A program made the position numbers and the translations under genes. This document shows positions 1-7,988 of a stretch of 64,000 bases of DNA, piece after piece. The DNA is taken from positions 5,974,700 to 6,038,699 of the forward strand of contig NC_091372.1 in the NCBI RefSeq assembly GCF_038502225.1, in the 5' to 3' direction. Source of the stretch: Cherax quadricarinatus. Lineage: Eukaryota > Arthropoda > Malacostraca > Decapoda > Parastacidae. The notes beneath the pieces are model-generated. The model searched no databases, was not told the origin of the DNA, and saw nothing but the letters and a program-made list of their open reading frames with translations. Positions within the stretch are counted from its first letter, which is position 1, and every line of letters starts with the position of its first letter.

Positions 1-115
1 ATTACTTCTGCTTCCTATGTATTTGACTAAAGTCTACTGTGTAGGTGAAACGTTTCATCAGTAAAGACACCCAACCTGTCGGTATTTTATACCATTTTCA
101 ACAACGCAGAAGTTC
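1..115 (+). repeat. Penelope-type hammerhead repeat, 3' fragment
   Basis: This matches the copy at 25771-25880: stem II halves TCTAC/GTAGG, then GAAACGTTTCAT, a 'TAAAGA-AC-C' tail and 'CCTGTCGGTATTTTATACC'. The TGA before the core (24-26) can pair with TCA after GTT. The CTGANGA box is degraded to CTAAAG here, so the ribozyme should be inactive. The element continues off the left edge of the window. Confidence 0.6.
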
Positions 116-1055
116 GTGGAAGGTTGTAGGTCATAACTGCGCCCTACTGGGAGTGAAAAAAAAAAATCCTGCTATGATTCTGACAGTGCTGCAGTGGCTG
201 TGTAAACCCATTATTTCTCTTGCTCGTTTCTTCAGAGGAAGTATAACTTACTTTTTTCCACGACACAATGTGTTCATTGTATACCTTTGATATACAATGT
301 GCCCATTCGTCGTCCTATGAGTGAGGGAGGAGTCCAGTCACACAAACAGGCCATGAAAACATGACTCTGGGCAGTACAAGTACTGGATGTGACTCAAACA
401 GCTAGACTCACATCAGAATGTACAGTTACACGCCATTTAACGTGGACTTACTTTCATATTGCCATGAGCCCATCACCGTGCCCCAGTTTTATTAACTTTA
501 TTAACCGCAAATGATGTAAAATACAGCAAACAGGCTATAAATAATGTAAGACAATGTAAAACCGATAATAGCAAACAATACTTGAAGGATACAGTTCATC
601 CCTCACCCATAAACAAACAGTATCTGGAGAGCAAACATCATTTCTTAATCATAACTAAGAGCACTTGAGAATAAACATCACTCCTCAATAATACCAAACA
701 TTACTACCTGGAGAAAAATGAGTCGTTCCACAAATATTAGAGAGGAAAACAGTGTGAAACAAGACTTGGCATGGAATAACACTGACGTCACCACCAGGTG
801 TGAACTGGTGATCTCTTCTTGGAAAAGCTGGCGAACACTACGTGAGTGTGCACACGTACACAGTCGCACATTGCTTCCCATTTCCCAGGCGCCATGTGAC
901 TCCTACGGGCTTAACGCTTACCCATGAATGTAACTGCTGCTACTACTAAATTATAATAGTAATAATAATGTGAGCTAAAACTACTACTTTTGACTCGCCT
1001 CCCCCTCTCGTCTCTTACCTCATCCTCTCACTCTTGATTTCCCCTCCTCGATCAC
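116..1055. other. No recognisable feature
   Basis: AT-rich single-copy-looking sequence. The ORFs here are short (under 85 codons), lack domain motifs and overlap on both strands. I see no tRNA, transposon end or splice-bounded coding pattern. Confidence 0.5.
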
Positions 1056-2152
1056 ATCTTTCTCTTGTCTCCTGTTGACTCCTGTCTCCTGACTCCTTGT
1101 CTCCTGTTGACTCCTGTCTCCTGACTCCTTGTCTCCTGTTGACTCCTGTCTCCTGACTCCTTGTCTCCTGTTGACTCTTGTCTCCTGACTCCTTGTCTCC
1201 TGTTGACTCCTGTCTCCTGACTCCTTGTCTCCTGTTGACTCCTGTCTCCTGACTCCTTGTCTCCTGTTGGCTCCTGTCTCCTGACTCCTTGTCTCCTGTT
1301 GACTCCTGTCTCCTGACTCCTTGTCTCCTGTTGACTCCTGTCTCCTGACTCCTTGTCTCCTGTTGACTCCTGTCTCCTGACTCCTTGTCTCCTGTTGACT
1401 CTTGTCTCCTGACTCCTTGTCTCCTGTTGACTCCTGACTCCTTGTCTCCTGTTGACTCTTGTCTCCTGACTCCTTGTCTCCTGTTGGCTCCTATCTCCTG
1501 ACTCCTTGTCTCCTGTTGACTCCTGTCTCCTGACTCCTTGTCTCCTGTTGACTCCTAACTCCTTGTCTCCTGTTGACTCCTGTCTCCTGACTCCTTGTCT
1601 CCTGTTGACTCCTGTCTCCTGACTCCTTGTCTCCTGACTCCTTGTCTCCTGTTGACTCCTAACTCCTTGTCTCCTGTTGACTCCTGTCTCCTGACTCCTT
1701 GTCTCCTGTTGACTCCTGTCTCCTGACTCCTTGTCTCCTGTTGACTCCTGTCTCCTGACTCTTTGTCTCCTGTCTCCTGACTCCTTGACTCCTGTCTCCT
1801 GGTCTCCTGACTCCTTGACTCCTGTCTCCTGACTCCTTGACTCCTGTCTCCTGACTCCTTGTCTCCTGTCTCCTGACTCCTTGACTCCTGTCTCCTGACT
1901 CCTTGACTCCTGTCTCCTGACTCCTTGACTCCTGTCTCCTGACTCCTTGTCTCCTGTCTCCTGACTCCTTGACTCCTGTCTCCTGACTCCTTGACTCCTG
2001 TCTCCTGACTCCTTGACTCCTGTCTCCTGACTCCTTGACTCCTGTCTCCTGACTCCTTGACTCCTGTCTCCTGACTCCTTGACTCCTGTCTCCTGACTCC
2101 TTGACTCCTGTCTCCTTGACTCCTGTCTCCTGACTCCTTGTCTCCTGTTACT
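1056..2152. repeat. Minisatellite, 32-bp and 22-bp units
   Basis: The left part repeats a 32-bp unit made of TTGTCTCCTG, TTGACTCCTG, TCTCCTGACTCC. From about 1765 rightwards a shorter 22-bp form (TTGACTCCTG TCTCCTGACTCC) dominates. All units are built from CTCCTG/ACTCCTG submotifs. The minus-strand open frame of 227 codons (1555-2238), rich in E/S/R/Q/G, is a by-product of the array and not a gene. Scattered single-base variants and 10-bp deletions show unequal exchange or slippage. Confidence 0.95.
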
Positions 2153-3019
2153 TTAGGCTTGACGGAATGGGGTACTTGAAACTGTGTAAATATTTTATCT
2201 AAACAAGAAAGAGTGCTAAAACAAGAACTGTCCAGCATTCAACGTGAAAAAAAAAGAAGCGAGTTGAGCCTCAAGAACGTCACGCTGAACGTGGCAGTTA
2301 CAATCACACAGAGGCCAGCATCTTTTTAGTTCCAGGAAGCGAAAAAACAATGGCAAGAAATGATACGAATGTATGACCATCTGGGAACCATGTTGGACTG
2401 GGAACAAAGCCAGTAGCTGGCTCCACAGATATTAATGCCAACAAATATCCCCCCCGCACAGCATAACGAAAAATGGTACAGCATCATTACGTTTAACATA
2501 AAAGGTCTAAAATCAAGAATCAATAACAAAATATAGTTTGTTAGTGGACTCCTCACAGAGTCCAATTCAATGACTGCAGCTTTTGCAAATAAACATATTG
2601 AAGATATCTTAACGAAATATGCATAGCGGGGTTCAATCTGCCTAGATACGACCCGAAAAACAGAAAACAAGATGATGATTTTTGTTTGGCCGGTACAAGA
2701 GTCGTTCATTTGCAATGAGTTACTAAATAGCACCAATGATGTAGCAGAAGTAATGGCGGTCAAGACTGAAAATTATAGTTATTGCATTTCCCAGCAGTTG
2801 AAAAACCAGCTCCTGAAACGTTAGTCCTGTCTAAAAAATCTTTCAAACCCGACCCCAAATATCCTGTTGCTTGGCGAGTTCAACTTAAGACATAAAATGG
2901 AAAAGTGTAGTAAATGCGGTAATAACAGAAAATTCAAGGAACCAGTTTAAAGTAACAGCCGCACACCAATGATCTATTAAGTCTCTGTAATAGATTGGCT
3001 AGTGTATGGAAAAAATGTC

Positions 3020-3102
3020 CAAGTCTGCACCTGCTCCGGGATCGAACACGGGTCATTCAGTTGTGAGCCGACGGCGCTACTGTTGAGCCACAAGTCAGTC
3101 TA
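3020..3102 (-). repeat. tRNA-derived SINE head
   Basis: Read on the minus strand this has the layout of a tRNA 5' part: GTGGCTCAACAGTAGCGCC as an A-box-like region, then GTTCGATCCCGG, a perfect B-box core. It sits inside a LINE-B relic, and no clover-leaf acceptor stem closes. I call it a SINE head or tRNA pseudogene, not a functional tRNA. Confidence 0.55.
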
Positions 3103-3213
3103 GACAAGATAAGAAAATACCTGCGACTTTATATTCATGAACAATGATGATTTGGTACGAAATAGAAGTGTGGAAGAGAGCTCAGACCACTATCTCGTTG
3201 AAGTTAAGACCTG

Positions 3214-3286
3214 CATGTACAGTGCCAGTCACGGCATTATGCCGGGGCGCTCACCCGGCATAATGCCGTGACTAGCACTGTACATG
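3214..3286. repeat. Long near-perfect hairpin
   Basis: Two 33-nt arms are inverted copies with one mismatched pair, separated by GCGCTCA. Each arm contains CACGGCATTATGCCGGG and its complement. It lies in the decayed endonuclease region of LINE-B and may be a tiny foldback element. No target duplication could be fixed. Confidence 0.85.
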
Positions 3287-3474
3287 GGCTGTGAGCAGCA
3301 AAGCACAGAGTCATGAGGGTGTTCTTAACAATAACAACATCAACTGGAATCCAATAAATCATCTCCTTAATGAAACATGCAGGGAAGATATTCTTAATAG
3401 CATGGATCCTAACCAATGTCTAGAGAGGATCAAGTCAGTGGTACAAGAAGTATGATGAATCAAACATTTGTGCA

Positions 3475-3735
3475 ACATTTGGCTTCATCAGTCCAATGCA
3501 GAGAAGAGCGGTGCAAGATGAAGAGAAGATTGAGGTAATCAGTCCCTCAGCCTGAAGTCGATGTGCTCAGTCCATGATAAAAATTCACTTTTATCGACAC
3601 ATCGACTCCAGGCTGATGGACTGATTACCTCAATCTGCTCATCTTCCATCCGTTAATGGACTGATGAAGCCGCTGGCTGGCAAAACGTTTCCAAAATAAG
3701 GATACCCAAATGATGCAATATCCGGGTTGACCTTA
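3475..3735. repeat. Penelope-type hammerhead foldback
   Basis: The left half (from GCTTCATCAGTCCA at about 3482) is a truncated minus-oriented copy. The right half is plus-oriented and ends in GATACCCAAATGATGCAATATC. Both halves contain the family's 'CATCGACTCCAGGCTGA' and 'GGACTGATTACCTC' blocks in opposite orientation, so the whole forms a foldback. It separates a plus-strand LINE-B relic from a minus-strand one. Confidence 0.75.
3643..3702 (+). ncRNA. Hammerhead-like motif, damaged core
   Basis: GGA (3658-3660), CTGATGA (3661-3667), stem II GCC.../GGC (3669-3681), then AAAAC where GAAAC is required, then GTT and TCC (3090s equivalent, 3690-3692) able to pair with GGA. The G12-to-A change at 3682 should abolish catalysis. 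Confidence 0.65.
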
Positions 3736-4520
3736 TGCTGCCTTTCTTCTTCTTCTGTTTGGTACGACAGCTTAAGTTCTTGCTGTAAACAGGTGATCTC
3801 TCGGCTAAGACTGTATTTCCTTCGTTGTGACATATTCACGTTATTAAGTAATTTGGTAACCCTAACTCTTCTGTACCATCTTCTACTCTCTTTCTATATC
3901 TGATCTTCTTCTAGATTTCCTCAATAGTACATAATACGGACCTTGTATGCTTTTTTATTCAGCTTCTCCAGGCACTGGTGAGGATTTAGAGTGCTAATGG
4001 CTGTTTCCCAAGTTATATCTGACAGTCAGGGGGTGGATCTATTAATCCCGGAGGGGCTCCTGAAGCGACTTTTGTCCACATTACTTAAATATTTTGGGTC
4101 TATTGCATGATAAATGGTTGCGAAGGGGCCCTCATAACAGTTCAAGCTTCAGGGCCCCAAAAATGTAGGTCCGCCACTGCTGACAGTCTATTGTTAATTT
4201 TATCCCAGTCAATTGTATGATTAAAGTAAACTTTACTTTTGTGATTGTCAAATCTCTGTTTAGTTCCTAGTTGTTTGTGAAGATCAAATCCAGTGTATTT
4301 TCATTTCTAGTGGGATCAGTTACCTGTTGGTTCAATGCAAACTTTTCAGTCTCTTTAATTACCTGGTTTGTACCTGTTGAGCCAGAGTGCTTCCAGGAAC
4401 TATTTCTGATGTGTTATGCTGACCCATTTTCCAGTTTACATTTGGGAGACTGAAATCTCCGAGGAGGATATTTGGTGTGGAATTTTCCACCCTTTTAAAA
4501 CAACTATTTATCTAGCATTA
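3736..4520 (-). pseudogene. LINE-B relic, minus strand
   Basis: Reading the minus strand from 4510 gives 'NILLGDFSLPNVNWKMGQ' and 'SEIVPGSTLA', closely parallel to 'NILGDFNLLNVKWRMVQ...EIVPGSTLT' at 42560. It continues through 'LEKLNKKAYKVRIMYY' to 'NVNMSQRRKYSLSREITCL' at about 3800. These are the end of the endonuclease and the linker before reverse transcriptase. Stops and frameshifts are frequent. A hAT-type MITE (4027-4179) is inserted in it. Confidence 0.7.
4027..4179. mobile_element. hAT-type MITE, 153 bp, with 8-bp TSD
   Basis: The left end CAGGGGGTGGATC and the right end GGTCCGCCACTG are imperfect inverted repeats (CAG-GG-GGA-C). The direct repeat CTGACAGT lies on both sides (4019-4026 and 4180-4187). 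An 8-bp duplication and CAG..CTG termini are diagnostic of hAT elements. The body has no coding capacity. It is inserted in a LINE-B relic, so it is younger than that relic. Confidence 0.8.
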
Positions 4521-4524
4521 ATGT

Positions 4525-4620
4525 TGACATTTTACTGTGGCAACGTTTCGCTCTCCATCAGCAACGGCTGAATGCCTCAGCCGTTGCTGGTGGTAGTTTA
4601 TATACCAGAATACTAATCAG
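4525..4620 (-). repeat. Hammerhead-like variant with large hairpin
   Basis: Minus-strand reading: CAGCAACGGCTGAGGCATTCAGCCGTTGCTG forms a 12-bp hairpin, followed by CTGATGG, AGAGC and GAAACGTTGCC. This resembles the CTGANGA/GAAAC spacing of the other repeats, but the stem II equivalent is only AGAGC and position A9 is G. It is probably a degraded relative. Confidence 0.35.
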
Positions 4621-4654
4621 ATTTCTATTTTCTACATCAATACGCTTCTCTTAA

Positions 4655-5040
4655 CTTTCAGAGACGCCGTCTTATTGAAGCATCCATTATACACAAGTTT
4701 CCTGTAGATACCTTCCTTTCTCATTACACTGTCAAATGCTCTAACCTTCAGAACACTAGCGACTTTACTTAATCTTATCTCCTCCTCCTCTTACCTCTTC
4801 ACCTTTCCTATATTTTCATTGCCTTTCCTGTTTTTTGCCTAGATGCACTCTGTCCTACGACGTTTTGTCCCTCTGGGATTTGGTCCTACCCTCGTGGTCC
4901 ATTAGCTTTCCTGCAGTGCTCCTCTTTTCTCTTGTTCTTTGACTACCTCCAATATTACTTCTACTACTATCTCTTCGCTAAGTCTCCACCCTCTGACTTT
5001 TTTTTTCACTACCACTGCTACCTTCTTATTGCCAAATCTA
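4655..5040 (+). pseudogene. Penelope-like element 3' remnant (GIY-YIG C-terminus)
   Basis: Starting at about 4660 the plus strand reads 'RRRLIEASIIHKFP' then 'FLSHYTVKCSNLQ'. The copy at 55370 reads 'RHRLVEASLIHNFPNMNF'. An R..(L)(I/V)EA-LI...PN-N pattern is the conserved Glu/Asn end of GIY-YIG endonucleases, which close the ORF of Penelope-like retroelements. The following 250 bp match the second copy closely and lead into the trinucleotide array. I infer a 5'-truncated Penelope-like element; the domain was not confirmed by search. Confidence 0.55.
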
Positions 5041-5177
5041 CCATTGTTGCACTGATTTTTCTACTACTACTACTGCTTCTACTACTACTACTACTACTAC
5101 TGCTTCTACTACTACTACTACTACTACTACTGCTTCTACTACTACTACTACTGCTTCTACTACTACTACTACTGCTT

Positions 5178-5212
<35 letters not shown>

Positions 5213-6061
5213 GCTAACTTCTTATTGCCAAATCAACCATTGTTGCACTGATTTTTCTACTACTGCTACTGCTTCTACTACTACTACTACTACTACTGCT
5301 TCTACTACTACTACTACTGCTTCTACTACTACTACTACTACTACTGCTTCTACTACTACTACTACTACTACCACTGCTACCTTCTTATTGCCAAATCTAC
5401 CATTGTTGCACTGATTTTTCTACTACTGCTACTGCTTCTACTACTACTACTACTACTACTGCTTCTACTACTACTACTACTACTACTGCTTCTACTACTA
5501 CTACTACTGCTTCTACTACTACTACTACTGCTTCTACTACTACTACTACTACCACTGCTACCTTCTTATTGCCAAATCTACCATTGTTGCACTGATTTTT
5601 CTACTACTGCTACTGCTTCTACTACTACTACTACTACTACTGCTTCTACTACTACTACTACTGCTTCTACTACTACTACTACTACTGCTTCTACTACTAC
5701 TACTACTACTACCACTGCTACCTTCTTATTGCCAAATCTACCATTGTTGCACTGATTTTTCTACTACTACTACTGCTTCTACTACTACTACTACTACTAC
5801 TACTACTGCTTCTACTACTACTACTGCTTCTACTACTACTACTACTACTGCTTCTACTACTACTACTACTGCTTCTACTACTACTACTACTACTACTGCT
5901 TCTACTACTACTACTACTACTACTACTACTGCTTCTACTACTACTACTACTACTGCTTCTACTACTACTACTACTGCTTCTACTACTACTACTACTACTG
6001 CTACCTTCTTATTGCGAAATCTACCATTGTTGCACTGATTTTTCTACTACTACTACTGCTT

Positions 6062-6093
<32 letters not shown>

Positions 6094-6333
6094 GCTTCTA
6101 CTACTACTACTACTACTGCTTCTACTACTACTACTGCTTCTACTACTACTACTACTACTACCACTGCTACCTTCTTATTGCCAAATCTACCATTGTTGCA
6201 CTGATTTTTCTACTACTGCTACTGCTTCTACTACTACTGCTTCTACTACTACTACTACTACTACTGCTTCTACTACTACTACTGCTTCTACTACTACTAC
6301 TGCTTCTACTACTACTACTACTACTACTACTAC
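5041..6333. repeat. Composite CTA/TAC microsatellite with higher-order unit
   Basis: Blocks of (CTA)n with interspersed CTG and CTT triplets are separated by a recurring spacer that reads CTTCTTATTGCCAAATCTAC then CATTGTTGCACTGATTTTTC. The spacer recurs at about 5020, 5215, 5380, 5560, 5720, 6005 and 6170, giving higher-order units of about 160-290 bp. The spacer also occurs once at the left edge, in the Penelope-like 3' region, so the array grew out of that element. The poly-Leu and poly-Thr open frames are spurious. Confidence 0.95.
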
Positions 6334-6339
6334 CCTTAT

Positions 6340-6425
6340 CTCTGCGCTTGTATGACCAGTTAATGGTCCTGGTCGGACCGAAACGTCGTCATAAGTTTCA
6401 ATCTGTGTGGGTTATTTGTGTATTG
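6340..6425 (+). repeat. Family-2 hammerhead-like Penelope terminal repeat
   Basis: TGAC, CAGTTAAT, stem II GGTCCtggtcGGACC, GAAAC, GTC, GTCA. TGAC can pair with the final GTCA as stem I. The rest, 'GGGTTATTTGTGTATTGTTCC', is shared by about ten other copies here. The CTGANGA box is replaced by CAGTTAAT, so ribozyme activity is doubtful. It directly follows the trinucleotide array of the Penelope-like remnant. Confidence 0.65.
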
Positions 6426-6780
6426 TTCCAATCCTTAATACCAAGAACTTCTACTGTATCATTCGATAAATTCAGCAATTCTGTACAACAAACAGTGTCT
6501 TTCACATAGATTCCTACTCCTACGTGTGACCTATTAAGTCTGTCACATCGATACATATTACAGATTTTTTTTATCGTTATCTTACCGTCCAAAACATGAC
6601 TCGTACATGTTTCTGTAAATGCTCCAAACATGACATTTTCTTGTGGCGAGCTCACCAATATAACTACATCATTTGTATTTGACTTCAAACCCTGGATGTT
6701 TGCAAAGACAGGAAGCAGGATTTACCATTTGAGATGTTTTGGTTTGGTGTGTGTTTTGTTAATACCAATGGTGATGTACT
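6425..6780 (-). pseudogene. LINE-B endonuclease fragment
   Basis: The minus-strand frame gives 'FANIQGLKSNTNDVVILVSS', 'FGAFTETCTSHVLDG' (with the catalytic TET motif) and 'SHVGVGIYVKDTVCCTEL'. These are the start and middle of an APE-type endonuclease. The frame is open for 96 codons (6398-6688) but truncated at both ends. The next best match in this window is the relic at 42340 ('VGVAIYVKDTFCCKELV'). Confidence 0.75.
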
Positions 6781-6789
6781 ACCTGGCAT

Positions 6790-7070
6790 GGCCCCTGGAG
6801 CACATACCCCTACTTTCTCCAGTAGTGATTATTCACTATGTGTTGTACATTCTACTCTGTCGAGTATATGACTGACTTGGCTTGTCCCACTGCCGTACCA
6901 CTGCTATACTACCTGGAGTACTTTTCTGTTCGTCCCCTTTTTCGGGGTTTGCGCGTTTCCATTTTCGTCTAAAAAAGAATGCTGTTCATTTTTCACTCTC
7001 CTCCTTCGTCTGTAGCGTCGCGTTCCTTTCACTTAGTGGTCTGGACAGGTAAGGTCATAACATTCTCAGA
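6790..7070. other. No recognisable feature
   Basis: No coding, RNA or transposon signal that I can support in this short interval. Confidence 0.4.
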
Positions 7071-7071
7071 G

Positions 7072-7200
7072 CTACCTGGAGGGTAATCCGGGGATCAACG
7101 CCCCCGCGGGCCGGTCCACGACCAGGCCTCCCAGTGGATCAGGGCCTCATCAACCAGGCTGTTACTGCTGGCCGCAGAGCTGCATTGAACCTTTGCATAT
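7072..7200 (-). repeat. LINE-B 3' tail
   Basis: The minus strand carries the common LINE-B end: AACAGCCTGGTTGATGAGGC, GGAGGCCTGG, GGCCCGCGGGGGCG, GATCCCCGG and the CCAGGTAGC terminus. It encodes the last residues of the ORF plus the short 3' UTR. It is a heavily 5'-truncated insertion. Confidence 0.75.
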
Positions 7201-7724
7201 CTCTGGATGGAAGTACCTGCATTCCTTTTGAAAGTGACACTTCACCTTCCTCGTGTAACTCATCCCACGTGATGGAATGTGACAGGGAAACACTGACAAC
7301 TTCTGTTCACCTGACTATCACTCTCACCCCCTACATCACAGACCTCTCAACCCTTAGCATCTTAGCAAGCTCCTTGTTTCTTCCAATCTATTATCACTCA
7401 TTCTCTTTTCTACCCTGTGTTATCGCTCTCTACTCTTATTGCATTTCCTCCCTAAATGTTTCTGCATTACCTTATTACTCTTTTACTTGTGGATGCAACT
7501 TCCTCTCCCTCTTCCTTCCTCTTCATCTTCCTTAAACGAAAAAAAAAGAATACAATTAAATTTAAAAAAAGAGGAAATACAAAAAAAAAAACAATAATTG
7601 GAAAGTACTCGGGTTTACGGTCAGAACGCGCGAGAGCGCACTCACAATACAGATGGTCAGTCATAACAAAGTCGTAATGTAGATAAAATATATGGGTGCT
7701 TTGATCCTTATTACATTTGTACAC

Positions 7725-7860
7725 AGGAGAAAGTAGGAGCTTACGATGACGTTTCGGTCCGACTTGGACTTTGTAAATGGTCCAAGTCGGACCGAAACAT
7801 CGTCGTAGGCTCCTACTTTCTATGTGTGCGGGTTATTTGTGTATTGTTCCAGTCACGGTA
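7725..7860. repeat. Family-2 foldback (two inverted copies)
   Basis: GACGTTTCGGTCCGACTTGGAC (minus copy, partial) is followed by TTTGTAAATG and GTCCAAGTCGGACCGAAAC (plus copy), forming a long hairpin. The plus copy continues to GGGTTATTTGTGTATTGTTCCAGTCACGG. In this copy the cleavage triplet is ATC instead of GTC. Confidence 0.75.
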
Positions 7861-7988
7861 TTGTGTCTTTTTTTTTTTTTTACTATAGTACTACCTTTGA
7901 TAGGTTCGAGAGTTCTCGTATTCCCGCAGACAGGCTTGTCTGCTGCTATATGGAAGATAAGCAACCAAGCAGATAACTGATTCTGTCA

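Larger units (their letters stand above)
2310..3470 (+). pseudogene. LINE-B relic, 5'/endonuclease part
   Basis: Conceptual plus-strand translation in several frames gives endonuclease-like stretches: 'NIKGLKSRINNKI' near 2490, 'NILLLGEFNLRHK' near 2855, 'LDFIFMNNDDLVRN' and 'SSDHYLVEVKTC' near 3125-3215, and a post-endonuclease linker 'NSMDPNQCLERIKS' near 3395. The same order occurs in the LINE-B relics at 42.3 kb and 57.2 kb. Many stops and frameshifts make it dead. It is interrupted by a tRNA-like segment (3020-3102) and a long hairpin (3214-3286), and is cut at about 3470 by a hammerhead-type repeat. Confidence 0.7.

Noticed and set aside
1056..2152. CRISPR array or other prokaryotic feature
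   Set aside because: Contiguous tandem repeats without unique spacers in a clearly animal genome.
1555..2238. 227-codon minus-strand ORF rich in E, S, R, Q
   Set aside because: It is the translation of the 32/22-bp minisatellite; period and composition explain it fully.
4932..5414. 160-codon ORF with poly-Leu and poly-Thr
   Set aside because: Translation of CTA/TAC triplets; no domain or splice context.
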